Positions 24,391 to 34,210 of a stretch of 64,000 nucleotides of DNA are shown here, in pieces. A model generated the notes under the pieces. That model did no database searches. It was not told the DNA's origin and saw nothing but the letters and a program-made list of their open reading frames with translations. This stretch comes from Flavivirga algicola (lineage in GTDB: Bacteria > Bacteroidota > Bacteroidia > Flavobacteriales > Flavobacteriaceae), in assembly GCF_012910715.1 (NCBI RefSeq), contig NZ_JABBHF010000005.1, positions 1 to 64,000 on the forward strand. Reading direction: 5' to 3'. How positions within the stretch are numbered: position 1 is the first letter of the stretch; each line of letters opens with the position of its first letter. A program made the translations under genes and the position numbers.

Positions 24391-25800
24391 TTATTGCTTC
24401 ACTAATTTTTTGCTGGCAACTAATGCATTGTTTGTATAGAAATTAACTATGTATATACCTTGACTTAAGTTACTAATATCAATTTGTTGGATTTCATAAT
24501 TAGATGCGGATACTGTTTTTAACTTTTTACCATCCAAACTAGTAATGTCCATTTTTAAATAGGCGTCTTTTTCACTTTCAATTTTAAAGTTTGCTATGGT
24601 ATTTGTTGGGTTTGGATACATGGTAATACTTAAATTATTACTATCAGCTTCAATATCCTTAACTCCTAAAGACGTATTATCAATAGTCCAAGTGACCATA
24701 TATACATGAATGGTTTCATGGTTGTTAACTTTTAAAAGTGCTGTATTATCAGTAACCACAACTGTTAAATTGTTTAGTCCTGCATTTAAATCGGTTTCTA
24801 AGACACTTACATTATCAATATTTGTAGCAAAATTGGCAGTATTAAGTGTCCATGAACTTTCAAGTGTATTGGGAATGGGTTTTATTAAGTTTAAATTAAA
24901 ATCAATAGGGAAACTTGGGTTTGAAACTGTATTTGAAATAGGCATATAAGAGGCGATAGGAGATACCAAACTGTGTATTTTTTCTATCATACCCTCTTTA
25001 CAAACCGAGCAAAAAGGGACGCCTAAATATCGCATTTTACACGATTGATGTGGTCTGTACCAAGTAGCTGCAATTGGGGTTCCTGAATGTTGATAAATTC
25101 CAATACCGTTAATTCCAATCCAGTTTTTCCATTTCACTAAACTTGGATTGCTCTCCTGAGTCATATTAATAGCTTCTCCAACAAAAACATCTCCAGCATA
25201 ATACTCATCCTTTAAATCAAATAAAGAATGTCCCAACTCATGTATGGCAATGTCGTTTGCTGAAGTTGAAGCTATAGGAAACTCTCCGCCAGTCCCTCCA
25301 TAAATATCAGTATTAACTAGAATTAAAGCTTGATCGTAAGTTGGGAAATTATCAGCTAAAACAGAGCGTATTTTTGTTTCAGCTGGTATGGCATCTGTAT
25401 AGTTAATACCATAAAAGAGAAACCTGTGAAAATTAAAAGCATCAAAAGTAGCATTGAAATAAGTGTCTTTATAAACTTCGGGGGTTACAGGCTCTGTAAC
25501 ATCTGTAGCTGTTGCTGGATGATCCGCACCACTTTCATTTGAAGGCACTTTTATCGCATACACATTAAAGTATTCAGCATACTCTAAAAAAGGTGATTGG
25601 CTAAACATGTCGTTGGTAAGATTGGTTGCGTCAGTAATAAATTGTGTTAATTCTGTAGTTTGGTATCCTTCACTTAAAATAACAAGATTTATTCTTTTGT
25701 CGCTATCTCCCGAAAATTTAATGGTATCCATATCAAAAGTTTGAGCAGCGGTCAACCCTATATTTAAAAAACATACTATGTACATTAAAAAATACTTCAT
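24391..25800 (-). CDS. Secreted M64-type metallopeptidase with T9SS tail
   Basis: The 469-residue protein has a signal peptide, then an M64 (IgA peptidase) zinc motif, HELGHSLFDLKDEY. A CKMRYLGVPFCSVCKEGM segment supplies conserved cysteines seen after the catalytic core. The last 75 residues form a type A T9SS sorting domain (MYPNPTNT, LSQGIYIVNF, KKLVKQ), so the enzyme is surface-displayed or released. The start at ATG 25800 lies two bases after the stop of the lipoprotein gene, implying one transcript. Confidence 0.88.
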   Translation of the reverse strand: MKYFLMYIVCFLNIGLTAAQTFDMDTIKFSGDSDKRINLVILSEGYQTTELTQFITDATNLTNDMFSQSPFLEYAEYFNVYAIKVPSNESGADHPATATDVTEPVTPEVYKDTYFNATFDAFNFHRFLFYGINYTDAIPAETKIRSVLADNFPTYDQALILVNTDIYGGTGGEFPIASTSANDIAIHELGHSLFDLKDEYYAGDVFVGEAINMTQESNPSLVKWKNWIGINGIGIYQHSGTPIAATWYRPHQSCKMRYLGVPFCSVCKEGMIEKIHSLVSPIASYMPISNTVSNPSFPIDFNLNLIKPIPNTLESSWTLNTANFATNIDNVSVLETDLNAGLNNLTVVVTDNTALLKVNNHETIHVYMVTWTIDNTSLGVKDIEADSNNLSITMYPNPTNTIANFKIESEKDAYLKMDITSLDGKKLKTVSASNYEIQQIDISNLSQGIYIVNFYTNNALVASKKLVKQ

Positions 25801-25802
25801 AG

Positions 25803-26321
25803 TCAATTAAGTTTGGTTTTATTTAGAGGGATTGACTGGTTTTTGGTTGTATTAAGACCATGAATACTAACGTATTTCGTATTTGGGTTTAATTGTAGTC
25901 TACATGAAAATCGTGTACTATCTAAATCAATGCTGTGGGATTGAAGCGATTTAGATTCATTCACATATTCAATAGTTTTAGCAAGTGGGTTTTTTATGAT
26001 GATACTTTGTAGGATATTTGACTTTTTATCAAGTTGAAAGAGTTGTAGGTCTCCAGAGGCAGCACTCTCTAAAGATCTACTATAGTGGTTTTTTAGTTTT
26101 CCTTCAGTAACTTTTTTATTTATAAAACGAATGGACCTATTACCGTCTGAAGTTTTTTTAATAGCATAGTTTAAAAAAATAATCTTAGGAGATGTTTCTA
26201 TATTGTTCGCATTTGTAGATATGCTTCGTTTTGAAACACAGCCTAAAAGCAACATAAAAAATAAGAATGCTGTTGTAGTTTTGGGGATATTTAATTTTTG
26301 CTTATTCAAAGGTTTAAACAA
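25803..26321 (-). CDS. Lipoprotein of unknown function, upstream of the M64 peptidase
   Basis: This 172-residue protein has a basic n-region, hydrophobic core and lipobox LLLGC. The rest is soluble, with several charged strands and no recognised motif. No ATG precedes the signal sequence; TTG at 26321 or 26309 must serve as start. Its stop is two bases before the M64 peptidase start, so it is likely cotranscribed and could be a partner, inhibitor or surface anchor of the peptidase. That relation is inference. Confidence 0.6.
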   Translation of the reverse strand: MFKPLNKQKLNIPKTTTAFLFFMLLLGCVSKRSISTNANNIETSPKIIFLNYAIKKTSDGNRSIRFINKKVTEGKLKNHYSRSLESAASGDLQLFQLDKKSNILQSIIIKNPLAKTIEYVNESKSLQSHSIDLDSTRFSCRLQLNPNTKYVSIHGLNTTKNQSIPLNKTKLN

Positions 26322-26356
26322 ATAAATAAAATTTGAGTAAAGTTAAGAAAATAAAA

Positions 26357-26398
26357 GAGGTTGTCTAATAAGTCACTATGACCTTTTAAGACAACCTC
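26357..26398 (-). terminator. Intrinsic terminator after the DoxX-like gene
   Basis: GAGGTTGTC (26357-26365) pairs exactly with GACAACCTC (26390-26398); on the minus strand CTTTTATTTTC follows the stem. Confidence 0.7.
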
Positions 26399-26410
26399 AT
26401 ATGAATAAGG

Positions 26411-26782
26411 TTAACTCAGTAAATCTTTATACTTGTCTTTATAGCCATAAAGCACAATAATGTTTAAAACTAGTAAAATTAAAGCGCCAGCAATGCCTTC
26501 TGGAGCTAACATAGCATGAAACAGTACGGCATTAACAGAAATACTCATTAAAATAAGAGCTAAAAGAGCTCCGTATTTGTTAAAAATAAATGCCAATCCC
26601 GCTGCAATTTCTACAATAGCGACTATAGTAATTAATTTAACAGAGGATAATGCTCCGAAGTAAGCCCCTGCTTCAGGAGACATCTCTCCAAATGCCATAA
26701 AATGAAAGAACTTGTTAAGCCCAAAAAACAAAACGAAAAGCCCAAGAAGTATTCTTACGACCATAAAAACTTTTGAATTCAT
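26411..26782 (-). CDS. DoxX-like small membrane protein
   Basis: The 123-residue protein has four membrane helices with the DoxX pattern: RILLGLFVLFFGLNKF at the N-terminus, a GEMSPEAGAYF loop, VAIVEIAAGLAFI, and a last helix ending in YGYKDKYK. DoxX family members are membrane proteins linked to redox or respiration in some species, but the function here is unknown. The start is ATG 26782; the longer frame adds an atypical leader. A terminator hairpin follows. Confidence 0.75.
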   Translation of the reverse strand: MNSKVFMVVRILLGLFVLFFGLNKFFHFMAFGEMSPEAGAYFGALSSVKLITIVAIVEIAAGLAFIFNKYGALLALILMSISVNAVLFHAMLAPEGIAGALILLVLNIIVLYGYKDKYKDLLS

Positions 26783-26859
26783 AATAATGTATTTATTAGT
26801 TATTAGACTGAAAGATAGCAAATTAAAATTAATTTACTTTGAGCTTTATCGAAACAGAT

Positions 26860-29800
26860 CTACTTAACTAACAAACGAATCCCTTCACTATGACTACTAA
26901 ATTCTGGGGCATACATGCTTTGTATGGTTGTAATACCATTACTCATGTTACCAGCATTATTGACCCTTAAATCATATTCAAAAACGTAAATACCTTTTGG
27001 TAAATAATCAAAAAAGAAATTGGTAGAGGCATCTTTTGTACTTTCGTAATAGCCCAGACCATCTTGCCATTTATATTGAGATAACACACTTACAGGTTCT
27101 AGCCCCGAAGCACGCATGTCTTTCATGTGGATAAACTCCATATTGCGATCACTTCGTAACTCTATACGAACTCTTACTAAATCTCCAACGTTTAGATGCG
27201 TGTCTTTTGTAATTTCTGATATGATTTCTCCTCTATCTGTATTTTGCTTTAAGAATAATTTTTTCTTTAGCTTAAGAGGTGTTTCTGCCGATGTAATTTT
27301 ATCTAAATCTTCAAAATATTGCCAGTATAAACTCCCCCAGGCTATGCCTTTTCCTTTTTTAGTAAGTTTTACCTCTGCCATTTCGGGTTTAATCTCTGTG
27401 CCATTCCAAGAGGTTTTATAATAACCTGTTCCTGCTTCAACTTTTACGCTTTCTAACTTCGAAGGCGTTATTTTTTGCCCGCCTAAAACAACATCGACTA
27501 TGTCTGTTACACTTAGCCAATCACTTCCTTGAAGCAACAAGGCGTATACGGCATCAGTAGTAGCTTTGGTCGTTTTCCATCTATTGGTTTGTTTGTTTTT
27601 AAGTAACCAGATTTTTAAATTATTAATAGTTTCAGTATCATTTTCGATTTCTGAGAAAACTTCAATTAAAAGCGCATGTGTTTCAATAGGAGCCTGATAC
27701 CAGAACCAAGAATTGGTGTTTGATTTCCAATAGGTGCCTAATTCTTCTGAAGTGACACTCGTTTCTTTTAATGATTTTAAAATCTTATTAGTCGTTTTGG
27801 AGTCCTTATTTCTATGTGATATTAAAACCATTAAACCCTTAGCATATAATGGTCGGCTTAGCCAATATTTTTGAATTTGTGTTTGGTAATATTGCATGAT
27901 TTTTTCAACTTCTTTTGACTTTTTAATGTCTGTAAAGAAGCTGCGCATATATAAATAATGCAATTGGGCATAGCTTAAACGGTCTTTGTTTAAATCGGCC
28001 TTAGCATTATACTTTCTAATGTCCTTATATTCTTTTACGAATTGTGCATCGAGATACTTTATGGCTTTTGAAATCATTCTAGAGGTCTTGTCTGTGCTTG
28101 ACGTGACACCTAACTTGTTTAAATGGCCAAAACCTGTCATGATGTGTTGTGTGATGTATCTGTTTGCTCGTCCACCATTAAACCATGCCCATGCACCAGA
28201 ATTCATTTGATTATTTTCTAATTTCCTGATGGCCGATTGCAACTCATTGTTCATCTTGTTTAGGTCGAAAAGCAATGCAATACGTTTTTTCTGCTCTGTT
28301 TCGTTTTGAGCATCTCTTAACCACGGTGTTTCTTGAATAACGATAGATTTAAGTTCTTCATTCTTCTCTAAATTAGAAATTAGAGCATCTTGAGATTTCC
28401 ATTGATTGAAAACCTCTTGAATTCGCGGATTCGAATTAGCAATATGGCTTGCCAAAGCATTGGCATAATAACGGCTAAAAGTTTGCTCGTTGCATTCATA
28501 CGGATACTCCATTAAATAAGGGAGTGCCTGTACGGCATACCAAGCAGGGTTAGACGTCATTTCCAAAGTTAACTTATGGTTTTTGAGTGTTGTCGAGGTA
28601 TTGGTTTTCAATTTGTCTAAGGTGAAGGTTTTTGTTTGATTACTGCGAATCCACATAGGAAGTGTTTCGGTAACCAGCATTCGGTTAGATAGCACAGGTA
28701 AGGCATTTTGTTCACCGTCACTAAAGGTTTCCGATTTGGCAATTACTTTATATTGAATTGCTTGAACGTCATCTGGAATTGATAAATGCCATGATACTTG
28801 GGTGTTTCCTTTAGTGTCAACGGTAAATGTTTGGGAACTGGGAGTAGTTGAAGTATGTTTATTAGATGGTACGTTTTGACTACGCTCAACGTCCAAAAGC
28901 CTTTGAGATATGTCCTTTCCAGAAATAGCATCTGTTAAAATTAATATGGCTTCGCCAGATAATTGCTTTTCGGTGAGGTTTGCAATTTTAGTACTAATCG
29001 TAATGTGATCGCCTTCGCGTAAAAAACGCGGAGCATTTGGCACCACCATTAATTCTTTTTGGGTAACTGTAGTTAAGGTTTTAGTAGCACTCTCTAAAGA
29101 TTTGGTATGTGCCAGTAGCTGTAAATTCCATTGAGTTAAAGCTTCTGGTGTTGTAAAACTAAAACTAACGTTACCCTCTAGGTCTGTTTTTAACTGTGGA
29201 AAGAAAAAAGCAGTTTCTTGGAGGTTTTTGCGAATTTTGACATTGTCAAAATTAGGCTCTTCTAATTTTTTTTCAATTAGTTCCTCTTTTAATTCTAAAT
29301 CATCTTCATCGTTTATAAGTTCAGAGCTATAGCCTACAACCGCTACTTCATCTAAATTTGCACTATCACTTTCTGCTTTAAAATCAACGGATTCTTCTGC
29401 TTCCATCTCTGGCGCCATGGGAGCGTTTACTACACGACTACTAAATTTGCTTAAAGTTCTTTCTGCCAGATAATTGTTTCCAAAATAAAACCCAAACCAA
29501 TTGAGTTGATCGTAATGTTGGGGTGTATAATGAGACCTCTTATAATTATTATAGACCCTAAAATACTGTGTACCAAAACTTCGATGAGCTTTACTTTGGT
29601 TATACGAATAATAGTTGGGTTTATTAGTAGCAAAATACCAGGCATGTGGCCTAAATTGATCTAGCGAGGCATCATACATACTAGCTAATAATTCTGCACT
29701 CACTTTATCTCCTTGAGGCCCTTTTATTTTGAAACTCCAGGTTTCATTGACTCCAGGTTGTAATTTATCTCTAAAAGTTGTTGTTTCAATATCTAACTCG

Positions 29801-32800
29801 GTGTTAGGGTACGGAACAGCTATATTCAAGCTGCCCGATTGAAAACTATTAAAAGCGGCAAAACTGTATTTAACTGCAAAACCACCCAAATCTTCATTGT
29901 TCACAGGCATAGAAATTGTTTTTTTATTATTGTTTAGAGAAATAACATATGTCTTTATAACTTTTCGATCCTTTTCAACCTGAACAGTAACGTTTACATT
30001 GCTAGCAGCCGACCCTAAAGTAATTAAAGCATTTTCGCCTATCTTGTAACTTGATTTATTTGTTGCAATATGAAATAGTTGTTTGTCTGCTATAGTTTTA
30101 TCTTTTTCACTGTACAGAGTCGTTTTAATTTCATCCTTAACCAATTGTCCAAACTTGTCTTTGCTCTCTAAAATGATAATATAGGCACCGGATTTCCATT
30201 TCTTAATTTTGCCTAGATTAAGTTTTTTGGTAGTTGCTGTATTAAAAGAAGATACAAATACCAGTGTCCCTTTTTTCCAGTTATCAGGATTATGTTCATT
30301 ATTATAAGCATCATTTGGGAATAGCTTATGAAAAACATCTTGTGAAAATTCCTGATAGTCTGGTGCGTCCCATAGTCTTTGTCTTAAAACTCTTTTAGGG
30401 CCGTTCAGCTTATAAATTTTAACTGTTCCTTTTGCTGGTACAAATTCACTATTCAAATTTCTCGTGTCTATCTCGATAGCATTGTTTTTTTTAGTTTTAT
30501 CTATAAGATTAGCAATAGACATATTTGCTGTTAGGGCATGGTAACCAACATTTACGATAGTAGTAGCACTTCTGGTTTCGCCATTTAAATCGGTAACATC
30601 AGCAGTGACTTCATATTTAAAAATAGGAAGGTTCAATTTATTTGCACTTAAATCTGGAATGGCTTTAAAAGTGATTTCAAAGATTCCTTTGTCATTCGTT
30701 ATACTTTCTCCATGGGTAATTTCCTGAGGTTCGCTGTTAAACCATGGGTTGTACCAAAAACACCAACGGGGATATGCTACTTTTCTATGAACTCGATACA
30801 CAACTTTGGCATCAGTAATATGGCTACCCGCATATGCTAAGGCATTTCCTTTTATAGTTACCGAGTCATTTACTTTATAGGTTTGTGTTATAGGGATAAA
30901 CTTTGTTTCGAATTTTGGACGTTTATACTCTTCAACAGAGAAGTGGGCAGAACTTTCCATATCGTAACTAGATTCTGTATCGAATTCAATATAGTATTGA
31001 CCGTTTAACCCATTGCTAGGTAAAATAAATTCGCCCGAAACAGAACCAAATTCATTTGTTTTAAACTTTAATTGCTTGATTTCTTCACCATTTACGTTGT
31101 ATAAAATAGCATAAACAGGTTCGTTTGCCAGGACCTCAGATTTGTTTTCCCCTGTTTTAAGGGCTATGGCTTTAAAGTAGACGGTTTGTCCAGGTCTGTA
31201 TATGCTTCTATCTGTGAACAGAAAAGCATTGTATGTAACTTTTTCTTGCTTTTGTTTATAATATCTACCTACATAATAGTTGCCAAAATATGCCTTTTCC
31301 CTACCGTTTGTAACTTTGATGTTTAAACTACTGTAGTTTGCATTCGATTTTAGAAGTGAAACTTGTCCTAATTGATTTGAAGTTTTGGTTTCGGTTATTT
31401 CCTTATTACTGTAGTTTTTTTTATAAGATAATTTAATGGTGGCATTTTCTATAGGTTTTCCGTTGTTTCTGTCAATAATTTGAAAGACTTTTTCATCTGG
31501 ATTCTCAGTTTCAGCTAAAGCCATATTAGTGACTTGTATAGTACTAAATGCAAAAGTTTTATCATCATTTTTAGGTGAAGCAAAAATTAAGTAGGTGCCA
31601 TTATTTAGTTTAGGTATTAGAATTTCGGTTGTGTGTATTTGAAAATCCTGCTCGTTTCGCAATGTATTATCCCAATTTTTATAAGCATCTAACTTTTTAA
31701 TAAATGTTAATTGCTTATCTTGTATGTAGGTTTTATGGAATTTTTTTAACTGATTTCTGGAGAGCTTAAAAATTTTAAATTGAAGCTGGTTTAAGTTTTT
31801 ATAGCGTACTAAAAAGCGGGTGTTTTGTTGTATGGGAAGAAAATTTTCTGTAGTAATTTGTATTGTTGACTGCTGTATTTGCTGTTTTAAAACAGTACAT
31901 TTTTTAGCACCATCACTTTTAGGGAATTTTGAAATAGCTTGGTTTAAAATAGCGACAGCATCTTTAAGTTTCCAACGTTTGTTTTTATTGGTTTTAGGAT
32001 GGTAAGTTGTGCCTTGCTGATTATAAATAGTAGCTATTTCATAATCGTATAAAGTAGAAACTTCATGCGTCTTTAAGTATGCTCTTTCTGCCTTTAAAGT
32101 GTTTAATAGAATAGATTCTTTATCATTAAATATAGCATGTTGATTTACAAATTTTAAACGATTAATATTAACATCGGCTAAGGCAAAAGGGCTTTTGCCT
32201 TTTAGATGAAACGTAATAAGGTCTTTATAAATTTTTAAGGCATTTAATTGTAGAGAGGTTGTGTCTTTTGAATCTATTTTTAATTTCGAAAATGTTTTGG
32301 TATCACCTAAAAAATCGGGGTGATCTATTTCAAATTTATAGGCAGGTTTGGTAATATGTGTTTCATCAGTCTTATAAAACTGTAGGGCATTGTGACTTAA
32401 AAAATCAAATAAGGTGGGTCTGTATATTTTTGAGCCTTTTTGTACATTCAAGATATCGTCATAATTACTTAAAGGCTCTAACTGTAGCATCTGCCCATTT
32501 TGTAACGAATTTTGATAATGTACATGAATCTCATTAAACAGTGTTTGCAGATCCCATGTCCTAAAATCTTCAGCATCTACTTTTTCAGAAGTTTTTGTTC
32601 GGTTATAAAATTTCCATCTATTTTGATTAAAATATTGCCAATACATATTGGCTAGGACGCTTTCTAAAATATTTTTTGTAGGAAACGTGCTTTTTTCAAT
32701 GGCTCCTTTAAAATTGTTAATGATATTAAACTGGGCATCTTCTTCTAAAGTTAGAGCATATTTGCTTTTAAAAAGCATGCTCTTGATAAGTTGAGGTGCA

Positions 32801-32976
32801 TTTTTGTCCTTTTCGGCCAATTTGATAATATTTTCAACAGTTTTTAAAGCAGATTTTGGTAAACCTTCAGTTTCCTGTTGTTCGACTTTAGCCCATAAAC
32901 TTTCATATTTATTATTTTGGGCACTAGAGAATGCGGCGAATAGTATAATCATTAATAGGGATAAAGTGTTTTTCAT
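26860..32976 (-). CDS. Bacterial alpha-2-macroglobulin family protein
   Basis: This 2038-residue secreted protein starts with a signal peptide ending near SSAQ. The MG2 hallmark DRSIYRPGQTVYFKA lies near residue 594. The C-terminal half has the A2M domain, with the thioester motif CNEQ in EYPYECNEQ near residue 1494, followed by an all-alpha thioester domain. Bacterial A2Ms trap attacking proteases through the thioester and protect the envelope. Around residue 1210 a segment NLDEVAVVGYSS resembles the plug motif of SusC-like receptors, an odd insertion in a Tyr/Asn-rich stretch. It is longer than the E. coli homologues of about 1530-1650. No penicillin-binding protein gene is adjacent, unlike the pbpC-linked type. 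Confidence 0.92.
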   Translation of the reverse strand: MKNTLSLLMIILFAAFSSAQNNKYESLWAKVEQQETEGLPKSALKTVENIIKLAEKDKNAPQLIKSMLFKSKYALTLEEDAQFNIINNFKGAIEKSTFPTKNILESVLANMYWQYFNQNRWKFYNRTKTSEKVDAEDFRTWDLQTLFNEIHVHYQNSLQNGQMLQLEPLSNYDDILNVQKGSKIYRPTLFDFLSHNALQFYKTDETHITKPAYKFEIDHPDFLGDTKTFSKLKIDSKDTTSLQLNALKIYKDLITFHLKGKSPFALADVNINRLKFVNQHAIFNDKESILLNTLKAERAYLKTHEVSTLYDYEIATIYNQQGTTYHPKTNKNKRWKLKDAVAILNQAISKFPKSDGAKKCTVLKQQIQQSTIQITTENFLPIQQNTRFLVRYKNLNQLQFKIFKLSRNQLKKFHKTYIQDKQLTFIKKLDAYKNWDNTLRNEQDFQIHTTEILIPKLNNGTYLIFASPKNDDKTFAFSTIQVTNMALAETENPDEKVFQIIDRNNGKPIENATIKLSYKKNYSNKEITETKTSNQLGQVSLLKSNANYSSLNIKVTNGREKAYFGNYYVGRYYKQKQEKVTYNAFLFTDRSIYRPGQTVYFKAIALKTGENKSEVLANEPVYAILYNVNGEEIKQLKFKTNEFGSVSGEFILPSNGLNGQYYIEFDTESSYDMESSAHFSVEEYKRPKFETKFIPITQTYKVNDSVTIKGNALAYAGSHITDAKVVYRVHRKVAYPRWCFWYNPWFNSEPQEITHGESITNDKGIFEITFKAIPDLSANKLNLPIFKYEVTADVTDLNGETRSATTIVNVGYHALTANMSIANLIDKTKKNNAIEIDTRNLNSEFVPAKGTVKIYKLNGPKRVLRQRLWDAPDYQEFSQDVFHKLFPNDAYNNEHNPDNWKKGTLVFVSSFNTATTKKLNLGKIKKWKSGAYIIILESKDKFGQLVKDEIKTTLYSEKDKTIADKQLFHIATNKSSYKIGENALITLGSAASNVNVTVQVEKDRKVIKTYVISLNNNKKTISMPVNNEDLGGFAVKYSFAAFNSFQSGSLNIAVPYPNTELDIETTTFRDKLQPGVNETWSFKIKGPQGDKVSAELLASMYDASLDQFRPHAWYFATNKPNYYSYNQSKAHRSFGTQYFRVYNNYKRSHYTPQHYDQLNWFGFYFGNNYLAERTLSKFSSRVVNAPMAPEMEAEESVDFKAESDSANLDEVAVVGYSSELINDEDDLELKEELIEKKLEEPNFDNVKIRKNLQETAFFFPQLKTDLEGNVSFSFTTPEALTQWNLQLLAHTKSLESATKTLTTVTQKELMVVPNAPRFLREGDHITISTKIANLTEKQLSGEAILILTDAISGKDISQRLLDVERSQNVPSNKHTSTTPSSQTFTVDTKGNTQVSWHLSIPDDVQAIQYKVIAKSETFSDGEQNALPVLSNRMLVTETLPMWIRSNQTKTFTLDKLKTNTSTTLKNHKLTLEMTSNPAWYAVQALPYLMEYPYECNEQTFSRYYANALASHIANSNPRIQEVFNQWKSQDALISNLEKNEELKSIVIQETPWLRDAQNETEQKKRIALLFDLNKMNNELQSAIRKLENNQMNSGAWAWFNGGRANRYITQHIMTGFGHLNKLGVTSSTDKTSRMISKAIKYLDAQFVKEYKDIRKYNAKADLNKDRLSYAQLHYLYMRSFFTDIKKSKEVEKIMQYYQTQIQKYWLSRPLYAKGLMVLISHRNKDSKTTNKILKSLKETSVTSEELGTYWKSNTNSWFWYQAPIETHALLIEVFSEIENDTETINNLKIWLLKNKQTNRWKTTKATTDAVYALLLQGSDWLSVTDIVDVVLGGQKITPSKLESVKVEAGTGYYKTSWNGTEIKPEMAEVKLTKKGKGIAWGSLYWQYFEDLDKITSAETPLKLKKKLFLKQNTDRGEIISEITKDTHLNVGDLVRVRIELRSDRNMEFIHMKDMRASGLEPVSVLSQYKWQDGLGYYESTKDASTNFFFDYLPKGIYVFEYDLRVNNAGNMSNGITTIQSMYAPEFSSHSEGIRLLVK

Positions 32977-33117
32977 TGTTCTAAGTTTGTATCTAAAATA
33001 CTTTCAAAAGCTATACCAAAAAATAAGGAATGAGCGAACGGACCGTTTGATTGAGTGAAATTAGGTTTTTATGAGTAAAATAGAAAGTTTATTTTTACGT
33101 TTTCGACTATACACACC

Positions 33118-34071
33118 ATGAAAAAGTTTTTGTCTCTTTTCTTATTTCCTATACTGGCTTTTGGTCAATCAAACCTTAATGATGTAGATGCTCTTATTCA
33201 GAAAAAACAATTTAAAAAAGCGGAACAGTTAGTTTCTGATTATTTAGAACTACACCCAAATAACCTGAAAGCTATTGAATTGTTAGGAGATGCTTATGGG
33301 CACCAAAAAAAGTGGGATGATGCTATTTTTCAGTACGAAAAGTTAGTGGTTTATGAAGAAACCAATGCCAATTATCACTATAAATATGGAGGTGCTTTGG
33401 GTATGAAGGCATTATCGATTAGTAAATTAAAAGCTTTAGGCATTATAGGTGATGTGAAAGGAGCCTTTTTAAAGGCAGCCGAGTTGGATAAAAATCATAT
33501 TCCTACGCGTTGGGCCTTAGTAGAATTATATATGCAATTACCAGGTATTATAGGTGGAAGCAAAAGTAAATCGCTGCATTATGCAGAAGAACTTGAAGTG
33601 CTTTCCAAAGTAGATGGCTATCTGGCTAAAGGTTATATTTATGAGTATGATGATGAACCGAAGCTTGCAGAGAAATATTATAAAATGGCGATAAAGGAAG
33701 GTGGGTCGGTGACTTGTTATAATAAACTAACTACTTTATACGAAAATGAAGAAGAACCTGAAAAAGCGATTGAAACTATAGAGGCTGCCCATAAAAAGCA
33801 CCAACGGAATGCCATGCATTACCAAATAGGTAAAGTTGCAGCCGAATACAATATTGAATTACAAAAGGGAGAGCGTTGTTTACAAACGTATTTAGACAAC
33901 TATTCTGCCGAAGATGGGGTTCCTAAGGCTTGGGCACACTACCGTTTGGCACAAATCCATATGCATAAAAAAAACAAACAAGAAGCTTTAAAATATATAG
34001 ATTTAGCCATTGCCGAACTTCCTAAAATAAAACCATTTAAAAAACAAAAGGAGAAAATCCTTAGTTTGTAG
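33118..34071 (+). CDS. Periplasmic tetratricopeptide-repeat protein
   Basis: The 317-residue protein has a cleavable signal peptide (FLFPILAFGQS) and several TPR-like helix pairs, clearest at YLELHPNNLKAIELLGDAYGHQKKWDDAIFQYEKL and near the C-terminus (AHYRLAQIHMHKKNKQEALKYIDLAI). TPRs bind partner proteins. It diverges from the A2M gene across a 141-base spacer and precedes an Mpl-type ligase, neither of which fixes its role. Confidence 0.8.
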   Translation: MKKFLSLFLFPILAFGQSNLNDVDALIQKKQFKKAEQLVSDYLELHPNNLKAIELLGDAYGHQKKWDDAIFQYEKLVVYEETNANYHYKYGGALGMKALSISKLKALGIIGDVKGAFLKAAELDKNHIPTRWALVELYMQLPGIIGGSKSKSLHYAEELEVLSKVDGYLAKGYIYEYDDEPKLAEKYYKMAIKEGGSVTCYNKLTTLYENEEEPEKAIETIEAAHKKHQRNAMHYQIGKVAAEYNIELQKGERCLQTYLDNYSAEDGVPKAWAHYRLAQIHMHKKNKQEALKYIDLAIAELPKIKPFKKQKEKILSL

Positions 34072-34210
34072 TTTTAGACTATGGAGTATTAAGTATGGTA
34101 TATCAATTATTTAGATTTTTGTGTCTTAACTACTGCCTACTGTCCACCATTTTTTTGGAATTTGTTTCGTATAATTTGGAAATTGATATCTGGAGTTTGA
34201 TATTTGTTTT

